Assembly: GCA_029762755.1 (NCBI GenBank)
Contig: JARVGH010000001.1
Span: forward strand, 124,001-188,000
Origin: Candidatus Bathyarchaeum tardum
GTDB taxonomy: Archaea; Thermoproteota; Bathyarchaeia; Bathyarchaeales; Bathyarchaeaceae
Length of the DNA: 64,000 bases
Reading direction: 5' to 3'
In this document: positions 16,497-24,823 of the stretch, piece after piece
How the letters are laid out: every line of letters begins with the position of its first letter
How positions within the stretch are numbered: position 1 is the stretch's first letter
Notes under the pieces: model-generated
What the model saw: the letters and a program-made list of their open reading frames with translations, nothing else
Database searches by the model: none
What the model was told of the DNA's origin: nothing
Program-made: the position numbers and the translations under genes

Positions 16497-18521
16497 TCAT
16501 GAAACATTGTGCAAATGTTCGGACTTGGTCTGGTTGGTAGCGACATTTTTTCCTTTTGGTTCGTATTTTCTAAGAGTTTGGCTATTTACTGCAACAATAA
16601 CCGTGCTTATTGACATCAAAAGAGCACCTATTGCAGGGCTTACAATGATCCCAAAATTGTACAAAATTCCGGCTGCTAATGGAATAGCAAATATGTTGTA
16701 TCCAGCTGCCCACCAAAGGTTCTGAATCATCTTGGAGTACGTTTTTCTTGAAAGATTTACTACCTTTACCACATCTCTGGGGTCATTTCTTACCAGAATA
16801 ATGTCAGCACTTTCTATCGCCACATCTGTTCCAGCACCAATAGCTATTCCAACATCAGCAGTAACCAAGGCAGGGGCATCGTTAATCCCATCACCTACCA
16901 TTGCAACCTTCAAGTTTTTGGCTTTCAATGAGCTAATTTTCTCTGCTTTTTGATCAGGAAGAACTTCAGCAAAATAATCAGTTATCCCCAGTTCCTCAGA
17001 AACAGAAGCCGCCACCTCTTTGGCGTCACCTGTAAGCATGTACACTTTAATGCCGTTTCTGGTTAATTCTTTTACAGCCTCTTTTGAAACTTCTCTAATT
17101 CTGTCTGAAAGAGCAAATGCACCAGCAAGTTTACCGTCTACAACTGAAAAAACAACCGTTTTACCCTGCTTTTGCAGAGATAAAATGCGTTCATCATTAA
17201 TTTCGATTTTTTGTTCCTCTATAAAGCTGGGGCTTCCCATGTAAACTGTTTTACCGTTAACTTTTCCTTGTGCACCTTTTCCAGGTATTGCTTTGAACTT
17301 CTCAATTTTTGGAATTTTTATTTCTTTCTCGTTAGCGTAATCCACGATAGCTTTTGCAATAATATGTTCCGAGTTTAATTCAACAGCTGAAGACAATTTC
17401 AGCAACTCATCTTCGGGTATGAAAGAAACAACATCCGAAACCCCAAATTTTCCTTCTGTTAATGTTCCTGTTTTATCAAAAACAACAACATCAATGTCCC
17501 TTATTGTTTCAAAGGCTTTTCTATCTCGAATTAAAATCCCATTTTTTGCTGTAATTGACGTGGATAATGCCACAACAAGAGGTATAGCTAAACCCAAGGC
17601 ATGAGGACAAGCAATTACCAGAACCGTAACAGATCGCTCAAGAGCAATATCTGGATATCCAAAAAACAACCAAGCAACATACGTTATTATACCCACCGTC
17701 AAGGCAACGTAAAAAAGCAATGCAGAAGCTCGATTTGCAAGATCCTGAGTTTTGGACTTGCTTTCTTGGGCTTGTTTAACCAAACTTATTACTTGTGAAA
17801 TATATGTCTCCTTTCCAGTTTTCTCAATTCTTATCTTTAAAACGCCTTCTTCATTAATCGAGCCACCAATCACTTTGTTTTCAGGTATTTTATGGATCGG
17901 CTTTGACTCTCCAGTCAATAAAGATTCATTTACAAAAGATTCCCCGTCAATCACTACTCCGTCTGAAGGGATTTTTTCTCCAGGACGGACCAATACAATA
18001 TTGTCTTTTTTTAACTCCGAAACAGGAACGTCAATAATTTCACCATCATCAACTAAATGTGCAGTTATAGGCATGATTTTTACTAGTTCTTCTAAAGCTC
18101 TTGAAGCCCCCATTACACTTTTTGCTTCTATCCAATGCCCAAAAAGCATTACATCAACTAAGGTTGCCAATTCCCAAAAGAAATCTTTGCCAACAATGAC
18201 AAAAACTGTTGCTGCAGAATAAAAGAAAGCAACCGAAATTGCTGTCCCAATTAAAGTCATCATTCCAGGTTGGCGGTTCTTTAATTCTTTAAGCATTCCT
18301 TTAAGGAACGGAAGACCGCCATAGATGTAAACAATCAACGATAAAATGAACACAATTTCATTTTGTAACGGAACAGTTAGAACAAAACCAAACCAATCTT
18401 GAATCATCTCAGAAAGAGCCAAAATCGGAACTGTGAGAACAAGACAAACAAAAAATTTCTTTTTAAATTCAGCTATATGCTGAGAATGACCATCCCCCTG
18501 CTTGGATTGTTTATGCTCCAT
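16497..18521 (-). CDS. copB: Copper-transporting P-type ATPase, CopB type
   Basis: P1B-type heavy-metal ATPase of the plasma membrane. The metal site in membrane helix 6 reads CPHALGLAIP; CPH (not CPC) is typical of CopB-class Cu/Ag exporters. Phosphorylation motif DKTGTLTEG, actuator LLTGESKPIHK, HP-locus SEHIIAKAIV and hinge MVGDGINDAPALVTADVGIA are all present. The N-terminus is short and His-rich (MEHKQSKQGDGHSQH) with no CxxC domain, again CopB-like. ATG 18521 is chosen; the frame is open to ATG 18575. A heme-like membrane protein is divergently transcribed. Confidence 0.9.
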   Translation of the reverse strand: MEHKQSKQGDGHSQHIAEFKKKFFVCLVLTVPILALSEMIQDWFGFVLTVPLQNEIVFILSLIVYIYGGLPFLKGMLKELKNRQPGMMTLIGTAISVAFFYSAATVFVIVGKDFFWELATLVDVMLFGHWIEAKSVMGASRALEELVKIMPITAHLVDDGEIIDVPVSELKKDNIVLVRPGEKIPSDGVVIDGESFVNESLLTGESKPIHKIPENKVIGGSINEEGVLKIRIEKTGKETYISQVISLVKQAQESKSKTQDLANRASALLFYVALTVGIITYVAWLFFGYPDIALERSVTVLVIACPHALGLAIPLVVALSTSITAKNGILIRDRKAFETIRDIDVVVFDKTGTLTEGKFGVSDVVSFIPEDELLKLSSAVELNSEHIIAKAIVDYANEKEIKIPKIEKFKAIPGKGAQGKVNGKTVYMGSPSFIEEQKIEINDERILSLQKQGKTVVFSVVDGKLAGAFALSDRIREVSKEAVKELTRNGIKVYMLTGDAKEVAASVSEELGITDYFAEVLPDQKAEKISSLKAKNLKVAMVGDGINDAPALVTADVGIAIGAGTDVAIESADIILVRNDPRDVVKVVNLSRKTYSKMIQNLWWAAGYNIFAIPLAAGILYNFGIIVSPAIGALLMSISTVIVAVNSQTLRKYEPKGKNVATNQTKSEHLHNVS

Positions 18522-18693
18522 ATGTTCATCCAATTTACATTCCAACAAAAAAATAACTACCATAAACTTTGTCAAATTGAATACTTAAATTTTGGTTACC
18601 TTTTTTCGAATTATCAGTTTACCCTTTTTTACAGATTTAACAAGAGCAAAATCTTAATACTGCAAAAAGAAACCTTCTAATGGGGGATTTTAA

Positions 18694-19179
18694 ATGAAAG
18701 TTTCATTTTACGTTTCATTATTGCTGCTTTTTGTCACTGTTTTCATGATGTTTGCCGTATATTTTGATTGGATTGGACTGCATATTGCAATCGGACCTTA
18801 CTTTATTCACCACTGGTTAAGCTGGATTGGAAGCACCTTTATTGCAGTTTTCACACCAATATACTATTGGATGAAAAGAAACAAGCCCTCAAGTTTGAAA
18901 AATTTGTTAAGAATTCACATTTTTGGAAACCTGATTGCCTTCCTGTTTGTATCAATTCATTTCACCCAACAAATCAGCAGACCTCCACAATTTTATCCCC
19001 CGCTAGGAACGGGTGTTGTTCTTTACCCAACAATGTTGCTTTTAGTAGCAACCGGTTTTATCACACGATTCGTCTCCTACAAAAACAAAAAAGCGTTACT
19101 GTTTCTTCATAAAGCCATCACTTTAACATTTTACTTAACGATAATCATACACATTCTACACGGAATAGAACTCATTTAA
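18694..19179 (+). CDS. Membrane protein with conserved His, cytochrome-b-like
   Basis: A 161-aa integral membrane protein with four or five helices. His residues occur inside or near helices (IHHWLSW, RIHIFGNLIAF, SIHFT, FLHKAITL, IIIHILHG), a pattern seen in ferric-reductase-like and small cytochrome-b proteins that bind heme between helices. Heme binding is inferred only from this pattern. A GGGGGATTTT run precedes ATG. It lies back to back with the copper ATPase, so a link with metal redox chemistry is possible. Confidence 0.5.
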   Translation: MKVSFYVSLLLLFVTVFMMFAVYFDWIGLHIAIGPYFIHHWLSWIGSTFIAVFTPIYYWMKRNKPSSLKNLLRIHIFGNLIAFLFVSIHFTQQISRPPQFYPPLGTGVVLYPTMLLLVATGFITRFVSYKNKKALLFLHKAITLTFYLTIIIHILHGIELI

Positions 19180-19270
19180 TTTTGAAATAAATAATTAAAA
19201 AATAAAATCAGTGCAAGACTTTTCAAACATGAATATTGCCTGTAACTGCCCCATTCTTTTGATGTGAGAT

Positions 19271-19346
19271 CCCCCTTTACGCTCGTATATGGACGAATGA
19301 GTAACGCTACTTCTTGCGCTGTATACAGCGGTTGAGATAACGGGGG
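19271..19346. ncRNA. Candidate structured RNA or element
   Basis: In a 380-base gap, a GC-richer island is enclosed by CCCCC (19271-19275) and GGGGG (19342-19346). Inside are a perfect 14-base palindrome CGCTGTATACAGCG (19317-19330), which folds as a 5-bp stem with a TATA loop, and a smaller TCGT/ACGA hairpin (19283-19296). The nested stems suggest a structured RNA. Strand cannot be decided. The minus strand is also open for about 48 codons, so a gene fragment is possible. The rest of the gap holds a 26-codon frame (19388 on) like the start of a regulator gene. Confidence 0.3.
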
Positions 19347-19556
19347 TTAGTTACATAAGATATTAGGAAAAAGGGTGATTTATTGAACTGAATAAAGAAC
19401 AAATTAACGAAGCTTATAATTCAATCCGAGAAAAAGAATCTATCTATAAAATAAAATGACAAATAATACGTCAATTACTTGCTCTGACATGAATAAAAGT
19501 AAATTATGTATTATAGAACAGTATATTTTATATTCATTAATCGCAAAACGTAATAT

Positions 19557-20270
19557 ATGACATATTATTGCAACAGCTGTAAACGTTCAATCAGTAAAAA
19601 TGTCTTTTCTTATTCTATGAATAATTATGGAAAAGTTCTATGCATGGATTGTCAAAAGTCTCACTCTAACAAAAAAAGAAATTATAAAGAAAATGAATCA
19701 GAACTTGATTTGGTTTCAGGAGTAAGCAAAATAACTCGAGGATTTTCACAGGTACTAAAAGAAAGGGCTGTAAAAAAAGAAACTGATTTTAACAAATGGA
19801 CATCTGATTGGAGAAAAGTAAAGAACCTTAATTTTTCAATGGAAAACAAACACTTTTTCTTGATTGGAATGGACTTGGATGATTTTACAAAGCAATTAAT
19901 TAGAATGGCAAAACAAAGTATTCTAATTGCTAATCCTTTCATCGAAAGTTGTTATTTGACAGATGCCCTCATAAACAGTGCTCAATCATCAACAAAAATC
20001 AAAATCGTTACCCGTCGTCCAAAAATGAAGGAAACAAAAAAAGCAGAATGTCACTCAAAACTAAAACGAACAAACATACAGTTGCGTTACGATAATCAAA
20101 TTCACTCCAAAATCATGGTTGTAGACAACAGCATAGCAGTTGTATCCTCAATGAATTTTTACAGCGGCTCTTCAGGAGGAGCCTCAAAAGAAGCCGGAAT
20201 GGTCTCAATGGACAAACAAGTCGTTGAATCATCAGCCCGTTACATACAAAAACTTATTGACGCTCTCTAG
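19557..20270 (+). CDS. Zinc-ribbon plus PLD-like phosphodiesterase
   Basis: A 237-aa protein. Residues 4-34 hold a treble Cys cluster (YYCNSCKRS, then LCMDCQKSH) that looks like a small zinc finger. Residues about 105-237 form one phospholipase-D/nuclease domain: ILIANPFIES, then IHSKIMVVDNSIAVVSSMNF (the H-x-K-x4-D motif). One HKD copy means a dimeric active site, as in Nuc-type nucleases and other single-domain PLD proteins. Substrate (DNA or lipid) cannot be told. The Zn finger may direct it to nucleic acid. Confidence 0.75.
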   Translation: MTYYCNSCKRSISKNVFSYSMNNYGKVLCMDCQKSHSNKKRNYKENESELDLVSGVSKITRGFSQVLKERAVKKETDFNKWTSDWRKVKNLNFSMENKHFFLIGMDLDDFTKQLIRMAKQSILIANPFIESCYLTDALINSAQSSTKIKIVTRRPKMKETKKAECHSKLKRTNIQLRYDNQIHSKIMVVDNSIAVVSSMNFYSGSSGGASKEAGMVSMDKQVVESSARYIQKLIDAL

Positions 20271-20300
20271 TTGCAAAAACGTGTCTAGTTCTTGAAATTG

Positions 20301-20352
20301 AAAAAACGGTTGTTTTCAACATTGGACTGTTATCAGTCTGCTAATATGTTTC
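20301..20352 (+). repeat. Dispersed intergenic element, copy B
   Basis: A-run, GGTTGTTTTCAACATTG, then GACTGTTATCAGTC (a perfect 5-bp stem with loop TTAT) and ATATGTTTCAGG. It matches copies at 4196 and 22014. It precedes the secreted protein gene at 20454. Confidence 0.5.
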
Positions 20353-20453
20353 AGGACTGTGTAGTCTGTCTGTGTCAAAATTGTATTAATTTTTCATTTT
20401 TTGGGGGATTTTGGGTTTAGTCAAGGTTTATTGACAAAAACTTTTTCAATTAA

Positions 20454-21950
20454 TTGGAACACATAGAATCAGTGAATTCCTTGAAGAAAATTGGTGTAGT
20501 GTTTGCAATACTTGTTTTTTCAATAGTTATAGTTGCAGTTTTCAGTTTTTTGTCCAGTCCAAGTTCTGACCCTGAGATATTTTACGTTGGAGTTACCTAT
20601 TGTGGAGAATCAGTTGAAGAAGCTAAAATGCTCATTGAGAAAGTGAAAAATTACACGAATGTTTTTTGTTTGCAGTCGGGTATTTTGCAGCATAATGTCA
20701 CTGCCATAACTGAGATTGGAGATTACGCTGTTGCTTCAGGGTTGGGTTTTATCCCATCTTTTGGCACTATGAGTTATCATCCGATGAAAAATTGGCTTGA
20801 CTCCTACGATGGCCATTGGGGTGACAATTTTTTGGGGGTGTATTTTGGTGATGAGCCTGCAGGAAAAATGGGTGATGGTGAAATGAGTTTTTTTGATGAA
20901 GAATCCCAAAGTACTCTTAGAAAACAGGCTGATGGTAGTGTTTCCTGTCAAAGTTCTGCAAATAATTTTTCAACTTCCATATACTATAGTTCTGATGAAA
21001 CAGTCCTACTACAAATAAGTGACGACAACGGAGAAGACTTTGTGGTTGATGGCGAACTCAACCCGGATTATATCTATTCAATCACTAAACTTTATTTTTT
21101 TCCTAATGGCACCGTAACGTCTGAAGTTACTGAGTATCCAAACGTTCTCGTTGAACCAAATGATGTTATTGTGCCCTCTGTTGGAAATCATACCGTTACC
21201 AAAAAGATTCTTGATAGATACAACATCACTTTCACTTATGAAGAATTAATGAACACCCGCCCTTTCCAAACCTATGATGAGGCTGCTGAACGGTTCATCA
21301 AAGAATGCAGTATAACCTTGGAAAAATATGTGCCAAAACAGGTTTTTATGACTTCTGATTATGCTCTGCATTGGTTTGATTACAAAGCAGGATATCAGAC
21401 TATTTTGGCTCAGTTTGGATGGAATCACACCTTAGCCCAAGACATCGCCTTAGTTAGGGGTGCAGCAACGCTTCAGAACAAAACATGGGGTGTTATCATA
21501 ACTTGGAAGTACAATAACCCTCCTTACTTGGACAGCGGAGCAGCAATCTACGACCAAATGGTCCTGGCCTATGAGGCTGGGGCAGAGTATGTTCTTTTGT
21601 TTAATTATGCCCAAGACATGCAAGGCCCATACGGAACCTTACAAGAGGAACATTTTGTTGCCCTAGAACAATTCTGGAACAACGCAGTCAAGTCCCACAA
21701 TGTGAAGCACGCTTCAACCAAAGCACAAGCCGTTCTAGTTTTGCCCCAAAACTACGGCTGGGCAATGAGAAACCCCAACGACAAAATCTGGGGACTATGG
21801 GGACCTGACGAAAAATCTCAACAAATATGGAAACTTTCCAGAAGCCTGCTTGAGGAGTATGGTACTGGTTTGGACATAGTCTACGATGACCCCCAATTTC
21901 CAGTTGAAGGACAATATCCCCAAATCCATCACTGGAACCAAACAGATTAA
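20454..21950 (+). CDS. Secreted protein, possible glycosidase-like barrel
   Basis: A 498-aa exported protein anchored by an N-terminal membrane helix (about residues 12-33) with little else hydrophobic. The extracellular part has strand-helix alternation and stretches such as GLGFIPSFGTMSYHPMKNW, FLGVYFGDEPAGK, YVLLFNYAQDMQGPYGTL and WGVIITWKYN that look like a TIM-barrel glycoside hydrolase scaffold. The D-E pair in GDEPAG could be catalytic. I cannot assign a family. TTG 20454 is the start, without a good SD site. It carries the dispersed element upstream. Confidence 0.5.
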   Translation: MEHIESVNSLKKIGVVFAILVFSIVIVAVFSFLSSPSSDPEIFYVGVTYCGESVEEAKMLIEKVKNYTNVFCLQSGILQHNVTAITEIGDYAVASGLGFIPSFGTMSYHPMKNWLDSYDGHWGDNFLGVYFGDEPAGKMGDGEMSFFDEESQSTLRKQADGSVSCQSSANNFSTSIYYSSDETVLLQISDDNGEDFVVDGELNPDYIYSITKLYFFPNGTVTSEVTEYPNVLVEPNDVIVPSVGNHTVTKKILDRYNITFTYEELMNTRPFQTYDEAAERFIKECSITLEKYVPKQVFMTSDYALHWFDYKAGYQTILAQFGWNHTLAQDIALVRGAATLQNKTWGVIITWKYNNPPYLDSGAAIYDQMVLAYEAGAEYVLLFNYAQDMQGPYGTLQEEHFVALEQFWNNAVKSHNVKHASTKAQAVLVLPQNYGWAMRNPNDKIWGLWGPDEKSQQIWKLSRSLLEEYGTGLDIVYDDPQFPVEGQYPQIHHWNQTD

Positions 21951-22013
21951 CCAAAAATTCTAGACCAAACAATTTTTCGTAATAGGGAATAAAACTTGTT
22001 GTTCTTTGGAATT

Positions 22014-22069
22014 TGAAAAAAAGGTCGTTTTCAACATAGAACTGCTATTAGTATTCAAATATGTTTCAT
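22014..22069 (+). repeat. Dispersed intergenic element, copy C
   Basis: A-run, GGTCGTTTTCAACATAG, AACTGCTATTAGTATTC, then AATATGTTTCATG, matching copies at 4196 and 20301. It ends about 28 bases before the cupin start at 22098. Confidence 0.5.
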
Positions 22070-22097
22070 GTGTTATGTTTTGGTGAGGTGTTTTGTT

Positions 22098-22463
22098 ATG
22101 GATGTTAATTTGGTGAATTTGGATGAAAAGTTTGATTTGATTAAGGATTTGCATTCTTACAAGGTTGTTGCCCAGATGAACGATTACTATTTCAAGTTAG
22201 TTAAGGCAAAGCGGGAGTTTGTTTGGCATCAGCACCCGGAAACTGATGAAGTTTTTATGGTGTTGGATGGGACTTTAACGATTGAGTTGCGGGATAAAAC
22301 TTTGACGTTAAACAAGAACGAGTTGGTAGTTATCCCCAAAGGGGTAGAACACAAACCCAGCTGCACCCAAGAATGCAAAATAATGCTAATCGAACCCAAA
22401 ACCACCCTCAACACCGGAAACACCCAAAACAAACTAACAGACACAAAACTACGATGGATATAA
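22098..22463 (+). CDS. Small cupin-domain protein
   Basis: A 121-aa single-domain cupin. Motif 1 is WHQHPETDEVFMVLDGTLTI (two His and one Glu metal ligands) and motif 2 is PKGVEHKPSC with the third His. These ligands predict a divalent-metal site. ATG 22098 follows GAGGTG. Small cupins of this type are often isomerases or act in metabolite handling, but the substrate cannot be told. Its 3' end is overlapped on the other strand by a read-through of the 22506 gene, an artefact. Confidence 0.85.
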   Translation: MDVNLVNLDEKFDLIKDLHSYKVVAQMNDYYFKLVKAKREFVWHQHPETDEVFMVLDGTLTIELRDKTLTLNKNELVVIPKGVEHKPSCTQECKIMLIEPKTTLNTGNTQNKLTDTKLRWI

Positions 22464-22505
22464 CACAACAAAAACAAACGAACAACTTTTGGATAAAAGT
22501 TTAAC

Positions 22506-22843
22506 TTATTTTTTTTTTCACCAAAAACTTTTTGGTATAATACCTGTTCAGTTGCATCAATTCTATAAACTTCAAGAAATTCTTTTGTTCGCGCACTAAA
22601 CTTCTTGTTCTCGGGTAGAGGTGTACCATATTCAATTGTCATCAAGGAGTTAAACACGAATTCTGCACATCGATATGTACTATTTTGTGATGCTTTTTCG
22701 GGTAAGTAATTAACGACTGCTCTTAATACGCCTTGTAATGTTACTAAATCATCGTCAACTGTGTCATCGGTAATAATGTGATAATGGGTATCATCTAGTG
22801 TTTTTTCAAGTTCTTTCTCAAAACCATATTTAAATTTATACAT
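22506..22843 (-). CDS. Hypothetical protein, last gene of the TcmP cassette
   Basis: About 112 aa, acidic, starting MYKFKYGFEKELEKTLDD, with YRCAEFVFNSLMTIEYG in the middle. Not recognised. In the given sequence the frame does not stop here but runs 90 codons more, antisense to the cupin gene, as far as 22229. A run of ten A (22509-22518, T on the plus strand) lies just before a TAA that one extra A would put in frame. I take 22506 as the true end and the long frame as a homopolymer error or a real frameshift. It begins 3 bases after the small CxxC gene, so it is part of that operon. Confidence 0.5.
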
Positions 22844-22846
22844 AAC

Positions 22847-22999
22847 TTAGATGCCTTTCATTGATAGAATTTCAATTATTTCAACGGCTTCTAACTCTTT
22901 GTATAAATTCTTCATGCATTCATAATGTGCCTTAGGATACATTAAGTCATGAGAAGATACTAGTTTTCTACACAATCCACATTTTATTTTTTTAGGCAT
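22847..22999 (-). CDS. 50-aa CxxC protein
   Basis: A small gene of 50 codons starting MPKKIKCGLCRKLVSSHD and ending LSMKGI. It has CGLC near the N-terminus and H-x2-C (HYEC) at residues 25-28, which would make one zinc finger. The pattern is like a compact zinc ribbon or a DNA/RNA-contact domain. It starts 21 bases after the TcmP stop and ends 3 bases before the next ATG, so it sits inside the operon. The tight packing is the main support. Confidence 0.65.
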   Translation of the reverse strand: MPKKIKCGLCRKLVSSHDLMYPKAHYECMKNLYKELEAVEIIEILSMKGI

Positions 23000-23020
23000 T
23001 TTCCTCACATTTTTTTCTTA

Positions 23021-23971
23021 TTAATTGCAGAAATCAATAACTGATGTTTGTCTGTGCATTAAATAATCAAGAATGCTTTGTATAAAAGCGGGTTTATATC
23101 CCCCCATTCTCTCTTCAAGTTCTTGCATGGATTTTATCCATGGACTCCCATTTTTTGTTAACCTAGTAGCTAAAATTATGTCATAGCGATAACTGCCTTC
23201 TCCAATTACCGGTAGAGAAATAACTAAATTCCGTGAGGTTTCAGTTTTAATTTTTTCAATGTATGCATCCAATAAATCTTTAGATTCTCTGGCTTCTGTC
23301 CATCGGGAGTCACCAAAAAAATTGTTTAGGTTATTTTTTGTTTTTTTCCATCCACGGGACTGTTTTTTCACTATGTTAGGTTGTCTCCATAATAATGAGG
23401 TTTGAAAGTTTATGAGAACGTCACCATTTTTTGAAAAAATTTTTTTCATTGTTGACCAAGGTACATCCATACCTAAACAATCGACAAACGCTAAGTAATG
23501 AGATTTTTCTGGAATTTGTGCAAGTATTTCCTCAATACAATCGTTACAATCACAATTAAACAATTTATAGTCATTAGTAAAGTGTTTGACTCTTTCTTCT
23601 AATGCGCTTGCTTTTTTTGGGTCTTGCTCAACTATAAAGTGTTTATTAAAAGGATGATATGCTTCAACACACGCTATTATTGTTGAACCTGCAACAATGT
23701 CTTTGGTTTTTCGTACTCTACAAAGACCGCTTCCAGACATTAAGTCTATATAAAACATGTTTTTGAAAAATTTTTTTTGTTTTTCTGCACCGATAATTTT
23801 CGTGTATATTTCAACAAATCGACGGAATGCCAATAGTTTAACAAGACTCCAACCTCCTACGTGATAGAAGGTTTTCGGATAAATCTCCTTAACTGGCTCA
23901 GCAATTTCAACCAATCGTTTTATTTCCTTTTTGAGCCAATCATATTCATCAGAGATTTCATTCCCTCCCAT
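23021..23971 (-). CDS. TcmP-like three-Cys-motif partner protein
   Basis: A 316-aa protein that resembles TcmP. It has FYIDLMSGSGLCRV (motif I-like loop of a Rossmann methyltransferase fold), HFIVEQDPKKASALEERV (acidic end of strand 2) and YLAFVDCLGMDVPWSTMKKI (motif IV region), the order seen in TcmP proteins encoded next to three-Cys radical-SAM enzymes. Catalysis of methyl transfer is not shown. It lies 60 bases after the radical-SAM gene. Members of this pair have no settled function in the literature I know. Confidence 0.75.
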   Translation of the reverse strand: MGGNEISDEYDWLKKEIKRLVEIAEPVKEIYPKTFYHVGGWSLVKLLAFRRFVEIYTKIIGAEKQKKFFKNMFYIDLMSGSGLCRVRKTKDIVAGSTIIACVEAYHPFNKHFIVEQDPKKASALEERVKHFTNDYKLFNCDCNDCIEEILAQIPEKSHYLAFVDCLGMDVPWSTMKKIFSKNGDVLINFQTSLLWRQPNIVKKQSRGWKKTKNNLNNFFGDSRWTEARESKDLLDAYIEKIKTETSRNLVISLPVIGEGSYRYDIILATRLTKNGSPWIKSMQELEERMGGYKPAFIQSILDYLMHRQTSVIDFCN

Positions 23972-24031
23972 TTATTCAACATAACTACATCTGCAAGAAT
24001 CTAGACTTGAATTAAACTCGATTTTTATTCT

Positions 24032-24823
24032 CTAAATTAAGTTTGCACGAGATAGTTGATTTGTAATGCTGTCTTTAATTCTGATTTTGGGTTTATTATA
24101 CAATTTGTTATAAATCTCGAATATGCGCTTATCTGAATAATTTCTTCTGATAGCACGATAGTATGGGAGTTCTTCAGATAAAAGATTGTTTCGTTTGATA
24201 TAGTTCATCCTTCCCACCCAAATTGACTCGGTTGTGTACTCATTAATTTCTTCAATCAATTTGATTGGGTTAAAGTCCAGAAATGGTTCAATAGAAACGC
24301 TGGTCTTAAAACCTCTTCTGAATGCAAGTTGTAGAGATGCTAATCTCTCCTCATAACTTGGTGCATTAGGCTCCCAAAATGATAATAAGTTATTATTGTT
24401 CGAAGTTATTGTAAATCTAAATTGAATTTGGCTTTTATATCTGTTAAACTGGTCTGATATTTGTTCAATTATATTGAATCGCGGTTTTGTGGTGATTAAA
24501 ACTTCATTTGAGTTTGATAATAATTTCTCTAAAACTGAAAAACAAGCTTCTTTGTATGGGGCACTTTCAAAAATATCATGAGTACTTGGGAACATCACGC
24601 GTCCTGATTTTTTTGAAAATGATTTCGTGATTTTGTCTGTTTGAACATGCATTTCCTTCCAAGTTTCATCTGTACACCTGCCGAAGCGTTTTGCAATTAC
24701 TTTAGCATAACAATAACGACAATCATTGTAACAACCATTTATGCAATTCACATTGTGGTCTGCCCATTCTTTCGTTCCTAGAGTTAGTTTAGTTCCTTTT
24801 TTTCTTTGTGTAACAGTTGTCAT
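24032..24823 (-). CDS. Radical-SAM three-Cys protein (DUF5131/SPL-like)
   Basis: A 263-aa protein with a [4Fe-4S]-SAM motif CYNDCRYCYA (C-x3-C-x2-C) at residues 31-40, preceded by HNVNCINGC, so extra Cys lie nearby. The rest has the barrel features of spore-photolyase-like and phage Gp37/Gp68 (DUF5131) proteins: RVMFPSTHDIF, EVLITTKPRF, SVSIEPFLDFNP and SIWVGRMN. The ATG overlaps the stop of the upstream TcmP-like gene by 4 bases. The target of the radical reaction is unknown; it may be a nucleic acid modification in view of the photolyase relationship. Confidence 0.8.
   Translation of the reverse strand: MTTVTQRKKGTKLTLGTKEWADHNVNCINGCYNDCRYCYAKVIAKRFGRCTDETWKEMHVQTDKITKSFSKKSGRVMFPSTHDIFESAPYKEACFSVLEKLLSNSNEVLITTKPRFNIIEQISDQFNRYKSQIQFRFTITSNNNNLLSFWEPNAPSYEERLASLQLAFRRGFKTSVSIEPFLDFNPIKLIEEINEYTTESIWVGRMNYIKRNNLLSEELPYYRAIRRNYSDKRIFEIYNKLYNKPKIRIKDSITNQLSRANLI

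Noticed and set aside
22229-22505. C-terminal 90 codons of the frame at 22229-22843
   Set aside because: They are the antisense of the cupin gene and have no protein-like composition; the true gene probably stops at 22506 after a homopolymer slip.
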